Assembly (NCBI GenBank): GCA_964611895.1
Contig: CAZTDN010000019.1
Span: 1-64,000, forward strand
From: JAIEOG01 sp964611895
Lineage (GTDB): Bacteria; Bdellovibrionota; FAC87; UBA2466
DNA: 64,000 nucleotides
Direction of reading: 5' to 3'
Shown here: positions 36,139-44,586 of the stretch, piece after piece
Layout: each line of letters starts with the position of its first letter
Numbering within the stretch: the stretch's first letter is position 1
Notes under the pieces: model-generated
What the model was told of the DNA's origin: nothing
Seen by the model: only the letters and a program-made list of their open reading frames with translations
The model's database searches: none
Program-made: the position numbers and the translations under genes

Positions 36139-37514
36139 GTAAGACAACCCTCTCTCCAGAACCGGTATTGGGTGGCGAGTACGGATACGGTTCCGTAACG
36201 GACAAGATCAACAATATCGTTGTCCGGGAGAAGATCCGGCCGGGTTGGATTTTGGGGTTCGGGCTTGGGTTTACTTTCCTGATGATGCTTTTGTTCACCA
36301 TTGGGATGCTCTTTAAATACTGCGTCGGGATTTGGGGGATTAATATCCCGGTGGGTTGGGGTTTCGATATCATCAACTTTGTTTGGTGGATCGGGATTGG
36401 TCACGCGGGAACTTTGATTTCCGCGATTTTGCTTTTGTTCCGGCAAGACTGGCGGACCTCCATTAACCGTTTTGCAGAGGCAATGACTCTGTTTGCGGTA
36501 GCTTGCGCAGCTTTGTTTCCAATCATGCACATGGGGCGGCCCGAAGTGGGCGCTTATTGGGTCCTGCCTTACCCAAATGTCATGGGTATTTGGCCCCAGT
36601 TTCGCAGTCCCCTCATGTGGGACGTTTTTGCGATTTCGACTTACGGTTTGGTCTCGTTGCTCTTCTGGTTGGTAGGGCTATTACCCGATTTCGCGGCCCT
36701 GCGCGATCATTCTCCCCACAAATGGCAACGCCAGATTTACGGGATTCTATCTTTGGGTTGGAGAGGGTCCGCCGTCCACTGGGACCGGTATGAGACGATC
36801 TATCTGATCTTGGCAGGTCTAGCGACGCCACTCGTGCTTTCGGTACATACGATCGTTAGCTTCGACTTCTCCGTGGGGATAGTTCCAGGCTGGCATACGA
36901 CGATTTTCCCACCCTATTTCGTCGCGGGAGCGATTTATTCCGGGTTTGCGATGGTGCTCACTTTGATGATCCCCACTCGGCATTTTTTCGGTTTGCAGGA
37001 TTTCATTACTCTCCGTCATTTGAACAACATGGCCAAAGTGATGCTTCTCACCGGCCTTATTGTTGCTTACGGGTATTTTATTGAGGGTTTTATTGGTTGG
37101 TACAGCGGCAGCGAGTACGAGAAATACATGCTGCTCAACCGGTTTGTGGGGCCTTATAAGTACCTCTACTACGCCCTACTTGCCTGCAATGTTTTCATTC
37201 CGCAATTGCTCTGGTTCCGGAGCTTGCGCAGAAACATCCCGCTGCTTTTTGTGATGTCTCTCATCGTCAACACGGGAATGTGGCTAGAGCGGTTTGTCAT
37301 CATCGTCGTGAGCCTATCGGCGGATTTCCTGCCGGGGGCTTGGGGGATGTACTACCCGCATGCCTTCGACTGGACCATGTATCTTGGCACCATCGGGCTT
37401 TTCTTTTCGCTACTGTTTATCTTCATCCGTGTATTGCCGATGATCTCGGTTTTCGAGATGCGAGTGCTCATTACAGAAGAAGATCACAAGAAAAAAGGAA
37501 TCCACCATGGATAA
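36135..37514 (+). CDS. actC: Alternative complex III NrfD-like subunit ActC
   Basis: A 459-residue integral membrane protein of the NrfD/PsrC family with about ten TM helices. It holds one of the quinol-binding sites of ACIII. Typical segments are WWIGIGHAGTLISAILLL, MHMGRPEVGAYWVLPYPN and SFDFSVGIVPGWHTTIFPPYFV. It overlaps actB by an ATGA junction and actD by 8 nt. Confidence 0.95.
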   Translation: MSKTTLSPEPVLGGEYGYGSVTDKINNIVVREKIRPGWILGFGLGFTFLMMLLFTIGMLFKYCVGIWGINIPVGWGFDIINFVWWIGIGHAGTLISAILLLFRQDWRTSINRFAEAMTLFAVACAALFPIMHMGRPEVGAYWVLPYPNVMGIWPQFRSPLMWDVFAISTYGLVSLLFWLVGLLPDFAALRDHSPHKWQRQIYGILSLGWRGSAVHWDRYETIYLILAGLATPLVLSVHTIVSFDFSVGIVPGWHTTIFPPYFVAGAIYSGFAMVLTLMIPTRHFFGLQDFITLRHLNNMAKVMLLTGLIVAYGYFIEGFIGWYSGSEYEKYMLLNRFVGPYKYLYYALLACNVFIPQLLWFRSLRRNIPLLFVMSLIVNTGMWLERFVIIVVSLSADFLPGAWGMYYPHAFDWTMYLGTIGLFFSLLFIFIRVLPMISVFEMRVLITEEDHKKKGIHHG

Positions 37515-38052
37515 GGTTCAAGAACCAAAAATCTATGGCCTTATCGCCGAGTTTGATTCAGTAGAGACGTTACTGCATGCGGCCGAAAAGACACGCGACG
37601 CGGGGTATTCCAGCACGGATGCGTACTCTCCTTTTCCGGTAGAAGGAATCATGGAGGCTCTGGGTAAACGGCATTCTCGGATTGCGTATCTGATCTTCTG
37701 TTTCGGGCTGACTGGCTGTGCCCTGGCGTTTGGGATGATGTTTTATACGAATGTCTGGGATTACCCGATCAATGTTGGTGGGCGGCCATTGTTAAGCTGG
37801 CCAATGTATCTTCCAATTATGTTTGAATTGACGGTACTGCTTTCGGCCTTTTCGGCAGTGTTCGGGATGATTGCTCTAAACGGGCTCCCCAAACATTATC
37901 ATCCGCTGTTCAATGTCCCTGAGTTTCTCAAAGCTTCAAGAGACACTTTTTTTATTGCCATTGAGTCGACGGATCCCAAGTTTGATTTGTCAAAAACCAA
38001 AGACTTCTTACAGAGTTTGCATCCGAGAGGCGTCCATGAAGTGCAGCCGTAG
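37507..38052 (+). CDS. actD: Alternative complex III subunit ActD (DUF3341)
   Basis: A 181-residue DUF3341 protein. A cytoplasmic N-terminal domain (YGLIAEFDSVETLLHAAEKT, YSPFPVEGI) is followed by two TM helices (about 58-80 and 97-122) and a short C-terminal tail. It is a conserved accessory membrane subunit of ACIII. It overlaps actC by 8 nt and actE by 17 nt. Confidence 0.94.
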   Translation: MDKVQEPKIYGLIAEFDSVETLLHAAEKTRDAGYSSTDAYSPFPVEGIMEALGKRHSRIAYLIFCFGLTGCALAFGMMFYTNVWDYPINVGGRPLLSWPMYLPIMFELTVLLSAFSAVFGMIALNGLPKHYHPLFNVPEFLKASRDTFFIAIESTDPKFDLSKTKDFLQSLHPRGVHEVQP

Positions 38053-38614
38053 TGCAGTCGCCGTTCTTTTGCTCACCACCTTGGCTTTGGTAGGGTGCGA
38101 GCGCCGGCAGGCCATGTACAAACAGCCCAAGTTTAAACCTTATCAAGAGAACGACTTTTTCGAAGACAAGCGTTCGGCTCGGCCTTTAGTTGAGGGGACA
38201 GTTCCTCGAGGGGTGATAGACGATCATCTCAACAAGGGGATTGTCGATGGCAAGCCAGTTTCGGATTTTCCGTTCCCCATCACTCGAAAAGAAATGGATC
38301 GGGGAATGGATCGTTACAATATCTACTGTGCACCTTGCCACAGTCGAACCGGAGACGGATGGGGAATGGTCGCTCAGCGTGGGATCAAACGCCCTCCCTC
38401 TTTTCACGAGGCCCGCTTGAAGGCCGCCCCAGTTAGCCATTTCTTCAATGTGGTTAGCAACGGCATCGGGATGATGTCTGGGTATTCGGCTCAGATATCT
38501 CCCGCCGATCGGTGGGCGATCATCGCATACGTGCGAGCCCTTCAACAGAGTCAAGATGCGCGTTTGGCAGACGTTCCAGAATCTGAGCGCGCTCAGATGG
38601 AGGCAGGCAAATGA
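38036..38614 (+). CDS. actE: Alternative complex III monohaem cytochrome c lipoprotein ActE
   Basis: A 192-residue lipoprotein. The lipobox is ALVGC (cysteine near residue 21), and one haem c site, CAPCH, lies near residue 101. Met ligand candidates are in GIGMMSGYS. A conserved N-terminal part (MYKQPKFKPYQENDFFEDKRSARP) is typical of ActE. ATG 38036 is within actD and gives the signal peptide directly. It probably hands electrons to the oxidase. Confidence 0.94.
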   Translation: MKCSRSAVAVLLLTTLALVGCERRQAMYKQPKFKPYQENDFFEDKRSARPLVEGTVPRGVIDDHLNKGIVDGKPVSDFPFPITRKEMDRGMDRYNIYCAPCHSRTGDGWGMVAQRGIKRPPSFHEARLKAAPVSHFFNVVSNGIGMMSGYSAQISPADRWAIIAYVRALQQSQDARLADVPESERAQMEAGK

Positions 38615-39804
38615 GTTTAGCTTTTTCCGCAGCGGCCTCTTATAAAAGAGCGGTAGTTGTTCCCGCATTGGCTGGAGCAGCGCTTCTGGTATTTGGTTTT
38701 TTGACTAGTCGAAATGCCTTTTTCATCTCGTACTTGCAGGGGTACCTGTTCGCAGTCGCTATTCCTTTAGGTTGCCTCGGCTTGACGATGGTGCACAACC
38801 TCTCTGGTGGGAAGTGGGGATGGACAATCCGTCCGTTTCTGGAGGCAGGCATCAAGACTTTGCCGGCGATGGCTCTGTTATTTATCCCTGTTGCGATGGG
38901 GTTGACTGTTATTTACCCCTGGACCAACGCCGAAACAGTCGCTCATGATGCCGCATTGCTTTCTAAGGCGTCTTACCTCAACGCTCCCGGTTGGCTCTAC
39001 CGTGCGGTGGGGTATTTCGTGACTTGGGTCATTTTGGGGATGTGGCTTTTGCGCTGGTTGATGCCTTCGCCGGCTGCGGTCTCCACCGAAATCGCGAAGT
39101 ATCACCGGGTGCAACGTTTGAGTGCCGGTGGTTTGCTGGTGCTCATTCTCACGATGAGCTTTGCCTCAATTGATTGGGTGATGTCGATTGAGCCACACTG
39201 GTTCTCCAGTATTTTTGGTGGAATTGTCGTGATGGGAGCGGCTATGTCCGCTTTTGCAGTGTGCACCATTTCAGTGATTTGGATGCACCGCACGACACCA
39301 AACCCCTGGTTAACCGAGCGAAATCTGCATGATCTGAGCAAGTTTTTGTTCATGACGATCATGGTTTGGGGTTACTTCAACCTGTCTCAGTTCTTAATTA
39401 TTTGGTCAGGGAATCTTCCAGAAGAGACTTTCTGGTTCTACGAACGTAGCCAAGGTGGATGGAAAATTATCAGTACCCTCCTGCCTATTTTTCAGTGGCT
39501 GCTTCCCTTTTTCTTGATGCTTCCGGCATCCAGGAAAAAGAACCCCGATTTCATGGTAAAAGTTGCGTTCTTTTTGCTGTTCGGTCGGGCATTTGAGCAG
39601 ATTTGGTTAGTTTCACCGAGCCTCCGGCCGACAGGCTTTCCCATCCACTGGCTAGATGTCGTGGCACCCATCGCACTGGGTTCCATTTGGGCAGCGCTGT
39701 ATTTTTCGTTCCTTGGGAAACAGTCTGGCGTTCCGGCGCCACAAGGTGCCCACGCTCCGCATTCAGGACCTCAAGACAAACCGCATTCGGGAGGGTCGCA
39801 CTAA
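38611..39804 (+). CDS. actF: Alternative complex III NrfD-like subunit ActF
   Basis: A 397-residue membrane protein with about ten TM helices, paralogous to ActC and conserved in ACIII. Characteristic stretches are LTMVHNLSGGKWGWTIRP, SFASIDWVMSIEPHWFS, KFLFMTIMVWGYFNLSQF and WSGNLPEETFWFYER. The C-terminal tail is His/Gly-rich. It starts in an ATGA overlap with actE. Confidence 0.94.
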   Translation: MSLAFSAAASYKRAVVVPALAGAALLVFGFLTSRNAFFISYLQGYLFAVAIPLGCLGLTMVHNLSGGKWGWTIRPFLEAGIKTLPAMALLFIPVAMGLTVIYPWTNAETVAHDAALLSKASYLNAPGWLYRAVGYFVTWVILGMWLLRWLMPSPAAVSTEIAKYHRVQRLSAGGLLVLILTMSFASIDWVMSIEPHWFSSIFGGIVVMGAAMSAFAVCTISVIWMHRTTPNPWLTERNLHDLSKFLFMTIMVWGYFNLSQFLIIWSGNLPEETFWFYERSQGGWKIISTLLPIFQWLLPFFLMLPASRKKNPDFMVKVAFFLLFGRAFEQIWLVSPSLRPTGFPIHWLDVVAPIALGSIWAALYFSFLGKQSGVPAPQGAHAPHSGPQDKPHSGGSH

Positions 39805-39805
39805 T

Positions 39806-40180
39806 ATGTCGCACGATCACAAAGCGCCCGTTTCTGGAGCGTTTGACTATAGCGAGAGAGATTTACCGTACACCGTGCTTACGCTCTGGACGGTGGGGAC
39901 TTTCGTTGGCTTAGGGGCTGTGTTGTTGTTTGTCTACTTCGTGTTTGGCACTCCCCACTCTTACCCGGTAGCCGATCTGGTTTTGACCCGTTCGATGAAT
40001 CAGCCCGTTTTGCAAAGTGACGGCGTTAAGGACCTCGAAGTTTTTCAGGCAGAGCAGGAAAAGACCCTCACTACTTATGGCTGGGTGGACAAGGCCCAAG
40101 GGACCGTTCGCGTGCCCATCGAGAAGGCGATCGACATGGTACTCAAAAAAGGCCTGAGTGCTCGAGGGCCTAAGCAGTGA
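39806..40180 (+). CDS. Small membrane protein of the ACIII/oxidase operon
   Basis: A 124-residue protein with one TM helix (about 27-50) and a soluble C-terminal domain of about 70 residues ending with GWVDKAQGTVRVPIEKAIDMV. It has no haem, copper or Fe-S motif. It starts one base after the actF stop and overlaps the Sco gene by an GTGA junction. Its position between ACIII and the oxidase suggests an accessory or assembly subunit, perhaps one that joins the two complexes. I cannot assign it to a named subunit. Confidence 0.8.
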   Translation: MSHDHKAPVSGAFDYSERDLPYTVLTLWTVGTFVGLGAVLLFVYFVFGTPHSYPVADLVLTRSMNQPVLQSDGVKDLEVFQAEQEKTLTTYGWVDKAQGTVRVPIEKAIDMVLKKGLSARGPKQ

Positions 40181-41013
40181 GACTTGGGGTTTTCAGCCTG
40201 GTAGTCGCTCTCTCGGCCAGTTTATGGGCCGACACTGGGGGCGTCTACAACGTCAGTCAGGATCTGATTAAGGGGTTGGCCTTTGATCAAAAATTGAATG
40301 CACAGCTCCCCCTCGACGCCACATTTAAAGATCACAATGGCAATACGATTGAGCTGGGTAGCGTGTTTGGGCAGGGGCCGGTTATTTTGGCAATGGCCTA
40401 CGCACGGTGTCCCAATATGTGCACCGTCGTATATCGTGAAACATTTCAGGCTCTAGAGAGAGTGCGCTTTAATGTTCCTGACGCTTACCGCGTCGTCTTC
40501 ATCAGCATCGATCCCAAAGAGACCACCGCCGCTGCCGCCAAAAAACGTCGGACCTACCTCAAGACCTACAATCGGCCTGATTTGGACAAAGGGACTTATT
40601 TTCTCACGGGCGATGAAGCCCAAATTCGCCGCGTAGCGGACGCAATCGGTTTTAGTTACCGTTTTGATTCCTATACGGGTCAGTACGTCCACCCCAGCGG
40701 AATTACAGTGGCGACGCCGAAGGGCAAGATTTCCAGGTATCTTTACGGAATCCATTACAACCCGCAGGATTTGCGGTTGGCCATGGTCGAAGCGTCCGAA
40801 AACAAGATCGGTACGCTGGCCGATCACTTGCTTTTGTATTGTTACAAGTATGACCCCAGTCAAGGGAAGTACGGTTTTGCAATCATGAGTGTAGTTCGAG
40901 GCTTGAGTGGTTTGACCGCGACGGCTTTGGGCGGTTTTATCTGGGCAATGCTCCGTCGGGAACGGCGAGAGCGTAAACGCTCTGAGGAAGAGAACAGTGG
41001 ACGGAAAGTTTAG
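40177..41013 (+). CDS. SCO1/SenC-family copper chaperone
   Basis: A 278-residue thioredoxin-fold Sco protein that delivers copper to the CuA site of oxidase subunit II. It has a signal peptide (LVVALSASLWA), CPNMC with the copper-binding cysteines (78, 82), and the distal histidine in YVHPSGITV near residue 168. A C-terminal TM helix (about 238-257) and a basic tail are unusual for Sco proteins and may anchor it. GTG 40177 overlaps the upstream stop; the 3' end overlaps coxB by 17 nt. Confidence 0.92.
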   Translation: MRLGVFSLVVALSASLWADTGGVYNVSQDLIKGLAFDQKLNAQLPLDATFKDHNGNTIELGSVFGQGPVILAMAYARCPNMCTVVYRETFQALERVRFNVPDAYRVVFISIDPKETTAAAAKKRRTYLKTYNRPDLDKGTYFLTGDEAQIRRVADAIGFSYRFDSYTGQYVHPSGITVATPKGKISRYLYGIHYNPQDLRLAMVEASENKIGTLADHLLLYCYKYDPSQGKYGFAIMSVVRGLSGLTATALGGFIWAMLRRERRERKRSEEENSGRKV

Positions 41014-42031
41014 CTTTTTTCCCGAGCAGGCTTCGCGCCTGGCTCCCAGCATAGATATGATCTACTTCGCGCTCATCGCGATGAGCGTGTTTTTCGTGGT
41101 TCTGATATGCAGTTTGGTGGTTGTTTTCGCAATCAAGTACCGGCGCCGCGAAGGAAACGAGATTGCACAAGAAGTGCACGAGCATCACTTGATGGAAATT
41201 TCGTGGTCTCTGATTCCTCTGGTCCTTGGAATGCTGCTGTTTGGTTGGGGCACCAAAGTCTTTTTGGAAATCTACAAACAACCCACCGAAAATGTGCTGG
41301 AAGTGTTTGCGACTGGCAAACAGTGGATGTGGAAGTTTCAGCATCCAGACGGTCGTCGTGAGATCAACGATCTGCATGTGCCTACAGGGCGCCCGGTAAA
41401 ATTGACCATGATTTCTCAGGACGTCATCCACAGTTTTTATGTGCCGGCATTTCGAGTAAAACAGGACGTGCTTCCGCACCGCTACACGTCTACTTGGTTC
41501 GAAGCGACCAAGCCCGGAACGTATCACCTGTTCTGTGCCGAGTTTTGTGGAACCGAGCATTCGCGCATGATTGGGAAAGTGATTGTGTTGGAGCCCGCTG
41601 AATATCAGGCCTGGCTGGCGAGCCCCTTGATCGAAGGGGGAGCGCCCCGCGATGCTGGCCCGATGGGAGCGAGTGCAGGGGGGTCTGTGGCAGCAGCGGC
41701 AGGCGCGCCTGGTGCTGAGAATGCACCGATGGATCCTGTTGCCAAAGGCAAAGCAGTGCTTGAGTCCCAAGGGTGCCGAGCATGCCATCAACCCGACAAC
41801 CAGGCTTTGGCCCCGCGATTAGAGGGGATCTACGGAACCAAAGTGGATTTCGTCGATGGGTCCAGCGCCAAAGTGGATGATAACTATATTAGGGAATCCA
41901 TCTTGGCTTCTACAGTGAAGGTCGTAAAAGGCTATGCGCCGGTTATGCCGGCCTATCAGGGTATCGTCAAAGAAGACGAGATCAAAGCCATCATCGAATA
42001 CATTAAGTCGACTTCGGGGAGTAAGAAATGA
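40997..42031 (+). CDS. coxB: Cytochrome c oxidase subunit II with fused cytochrome c domain (caa3 type)
   Basis: A 344-residue subunit II. Two TM helices (about 20-45 and 65-85) precede a cupredoxin domain with the CuA motif CAEFCGTEHSRM (about 179-190) and His in IHSFYVPAF. A Gly/Ala-rich linker connects to a C-terminal cytochrome c domain with CRACH near residue 254 and distal Met in VMPAYQG. The fused haem makes it a caa3-type oxidase that can accept electrons directly from ACIII. It starts at GTG 40997 inside the Sco gene. Confidence 0.96.
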   Translation: MDGKFSFFPEQASRLAPSIDMIYFALIAMSVFFVVLICSLVVVFAIKYRRREGNEIAQEVHEHHLMEISWSLIPLVLGMLLFGWGTKVFLEIYKQPTENVLEVFATGKQWMWKFQHPDGRREINDLHVPTGRPVKLTMISQDVIHSFYVPAFRVKQDVLPHRYTSTWFEATKPGTYHLFCAEFCGTEHSRMIGKVIVLEPAEYQAWLASPLIEGGAPRDAGPMGASAGGSVAAAAGAPGAENAPMDPVAKGKAVLESQGCRACHQPDNQALAPRLEGIYGTKVDFVDGSSAKVDDNYIRESILASTVKVVKGYAPVMPAYQGIVKEDEIKAIIEYIKSTSGSKK

Positions 42032-43647
42032 GTGCCGCATCTAAATCCGTTGAGCCTAAAAACTATCTCAACGTTGCGCATACGGTAGCGTCTTGGCTTT
42101 TTACCGTCGATCATAAGCGCATTGCGATTCTGTATTTGATCTCGGTGACCCTGGCCTTTTTCTTGGGTGGATTGGCTGCGTTTATCTTCCGACTGGATTT
42201 GCTCACTCCTCAGGGCGATCTTTTGCAGTCGGATACGTACAATCGACTCTTCACGATGCACGGCGTGGTGATGGTGTTTCTCTTTCTGGTGCCGTCCATT
42301 CCGGCGACGCTGGGAAACTTTCTCGTGCCGATTATGATTGGGGCACGTGACTTAGCTTTTCCGCGCATCAACCTGATGAGCTGGTATTTGTACATGATCG
42401 GTGGCGCATTCATTCTCTGGGCGCTGATCGACGGGGGCGTGGACACCGGTTGGACGTTCTACACCCCTTACAGCACTGCATTCGCGAAGAGCAATGTTGC
42501 TCTGACGTTGGTGGGAATTTTTATTGCAGGTTTCTCGTCCATCTTTACCGGCTTTAATTTCATCGTAACCATTCACAAGATGCGAGCACCCGGGATGACC
42601 TGGTTTCGGTTGCCGCTTTTTATCTGGGCACACTACGCAACTTCGCTCATCATGGTGCTTGCAACCCCTGTGCTTGCGGTGACGCTCTTCCTCGCTGCGC
42701 TGGAACGCTTGTTGGGTTTTGGGATATTTGATGCTTCCCGTGGTGGTGATCCGATCTTGTTCCAGCATCTGTTCTGGTTCTATTCACACCCGGCCGTGTA
42801 CATCATGATTTTGCCTTCGCTCGGCGTGGCCGCAGAGCTGATTTCGGCTTTCGCTCGGCGTCGAATGTTTGGGTATCGGTTTGTGGCATTTTCCAGTATC
42901 GCTATAGCGGGTTTGGGCTTTTTGGTTTGGGGTCACCACATGTTTGTGACCGGTCAGTCCGTGTATCTGGGAATAGTCTTTTCGCTGATCAGCTTCTTGG
43001 TTGCTGTGCCCTCTGCCATCAAGACGTTTAACTTCACGGCGACTCTGTACAAGGGTTCTATATCGCTTGATTCTCCCATGATTTTCGGTCTGGGGTTTTT
43101 GGGCTTGTTCCTGATTGGCGGGTTGACTGGGATTTTCTTGGCGACCTTAGCGACCGATGTGCACTTGCACGATACCTATTTCGTGGTGGCGCACTTTCAC
43201 TACATCATGGTGGGTGGCGCTTTGATGGGGTACCTCGGTGGGTTGCACTATTGGTGGCCTAAGATCACCGGTCGGATTTACAGCGAGTTCTGGGCTAAGA
43301 TCGCCGCGGTGCTGGTGTTTGTAGGTTTCAACTTCACATTCTTCCCACAGTTCATTGTGGGGTATTTAGGCAATCCACGCCGGTACCATTTTTATCCGCC
43401 TGAGTTCCAGATTTATCACGCGATGTCTACTCTGGGCTCAACGATCCTGGGAGCAGGGTACCTATTGCCGGTGTTTTATCTAATGTACTCTTTGATTAAA
43501 GGTGCGAAGGCTCCGGCGAACCCCTGGAACGCAAAGGGGTTGGAGTGGCAAATCCCTTCGCCTCCACCGACGGAGAATTTTACTTCGCCTGTTGTTGTAA
43601 CAGAAGAAGCATACGCTTACCCGACTCGCCATAATGCGGCGACATGA
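42028..43647 (+). CDS. coxA: Cytochrome c oxidase subunit I, A2 type
   Basis: The 539-residue catalytic subunit with twelve TM helices, binding haem a, haem a3 and CuB. Haem ligands lie in FTMHGVVMVF and AHFHYIMVGG, CuB ligands in YSHPAVYI (His254) and WGHHMF. The D-channel glutamate of A1 enzymes (GHPEV) is absent. The YSHPxV motif instead defines the A2 subgroup, in which a Tyr-Ser pair replaces it. It overlaps coxB by ATGA and ends just before coxC. Confidence 0.97.
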   Translation: MSAASKSVEPKNYLNVAHTVASWLFTVDHKRIAILYLISVTLAFFLGGLAAFIFRLDLLTPQGDLLQSDTYNRLFTMHGVVMVFLFLVPSIPATLGNFLVPIMIGARDLAFPRINLMSWYLYMIGGAFILWALIDGGVDTGWTFYTPYSTAFAKSNVALTLVGIFIAGFSSIFTGFNFIVTIHKMRAPGMTWFRLPLFIWAHYATSLIMVLATPVLAVTLFLAALERLLGFGIFDASRGGDPILFQHLFWFYSHPAVYIMILPSLGVAAELISAFARRRMFGYRFVAFSSIAIAGLGFLVWGHHMFVTGQSVYLGIVFSLISFLVAVPSAIKTFNFTATLYKGSISLDSPMIFGLGFLGLFLIGGLTGIFLATLATDVHLHDTYFVVAHFHYIMVGGALMGYLGGLHYWWPKITGRIYSEFWAKIAAVLVFVGFNFTFFPQFIVGYLGNPRRYHFYPPEFQIYHAMSTLGSTILGAGYLLPVFYLMYSLIKGAKAPANPWNAKGLEWQIPSPPPTENFTSPVVVTEEAYAYPTRHNAAT

Positions 43648-43657
43648 GGAAGAGAAA

Positions 43658-44302
43658 ATGAGCTCATCGAACCCTTACTTAGCTCACCATTTTGACGATA
43701 TCGTGCAGCAGCGCGAGTCCGTTAGCATGGGGATGTGGATTTTTCTTCTGACCGAAATCATGTTCTTCGGTGGAATCTTTTTTTCGTACGCAGTCTATCG
43801 GCATCTCTACCCTGAAATGTTCCACGAAATGAGTCATCACTTGGATGTCACTCTGGGGACGATCAACACGGCAGTGCTTTTGACCAGCAGCTTGACCATG
43901 GCGCTGGCCGTCAACGCGGCTCAACGGGGACTTACTCGCCGGTTGATTGGAATGTTAAGTTTTACAACCCTGGCAGGTATTGGGTTCCTGGTGATTAAGT
44001 TCTTTGAATACAAGCACAAGTTTCATGTCGGATCCGTTCCGGGCGCGTTGTGGAATTTTGAGAACCCTTTTGGGGACAAGGCGCAGCTTTTTTACAGTCT
44101 GTACTTTGGTGCAACGGGGCTACATGGGTTCCACGTTTTGATTGGGGTCGTGATCCTGGCGGTGTTTACCTACAATGCGTGGAAGGGGAAGTACCCCAAA
44201 GAGCGTTACCAGCCGGTTGAAATGGTTGGTTTGTATTGGCACTTTGTCGACTTGATTTGGATTTATGTATTCCCACTTTTCTATCTCATAGGACGCTACT
44301 AA
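43658..44302 (+). CDS. coxC: Cytochrome c oxidase subunit III
   Basis: A 214-residue subunit III with five TM helices. Signatures are MWIFLLTEIMFFGGIFFSY, TSSLTMALAV, LFYSLYFGATGLHGFHVLIG and YWHFVDLIWIYVFPLFYL. ATG 43658 follows AGGAAGAG by a normal distance; an in-frame ATG at 43634 lies within coxA and is less likely. Confidence 0.95.
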   Translation: MSSSNPYLAHHFDDIVQQRESVSMGMWIFLLTEIMFFGGIFFSYAVYRHLYPEMFHEMSHHLDVTLGTINTAVLLTSSLTMALAVNAAQRGLTRRLIGMLSFTTLAGIGFLVIKFFEYKHKFHVGSVPGALWNFENPFGDKAQLFYSLYFGATGLHGFHVLIGVVILAVFTYNAWKGKYPKERYQPVEMVGLYWHFVDLIWIYVFPLFYLIGRY

Positions 44303-44586
44303 TGAGCTCAAACACACACGAACACCACTCTCTTACTCCGTATTACATTGTGTACCTGCTCTTGATGGTGGGGCTAGTGGCTACGGTCTGGGTGGCCTAT
44401 CATGACTTTGGGGTCATCGGGACCCCACTTGCTATGGCTATTGCGACTACCAAGGCAGCGCTGGTTGTCTGGATCTTCATGCACGTCAAAGATTCTAGCC
44501 CCATTATCTGGATGACTATTGGAGCGGGGCTGGTCGGGCTGGCGCTCGGGTTCATCTTCCTGTTTTCGGACTATTTAGCGCGCTAG
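44302..44586 (+). CDS. coxD: Cytochrome c oxidase subunit IV
   Basis: A 94-residue protein with three TM helices, of the small prokaryotic subunit IV (cytochrome C oxidase IV/CyoD-like) type. The hallmark is ATTKAALVVWIFMHVKDSS. Its ATG overlaps the coxC stop by one base (TAATG). It is the last gene of the respiratory operon and overlaps the convergent J-like gene by 12 nt. Confidence 0.92.
   Translation: MSSNTHEHHSLTPYYIVYLLLMVGLVATVWVAYHDFGVIGTPLAMAIATTKAALVVWIFMHVKDSSPIIWMTIGAGLVGLALGFIFLFSDYLAR

Noticed and set aside
40937..41791. Minus-strand open frame of 284 codons
   Set aside because: Antisense to the well-supported Sco and coxB genes; no family features.
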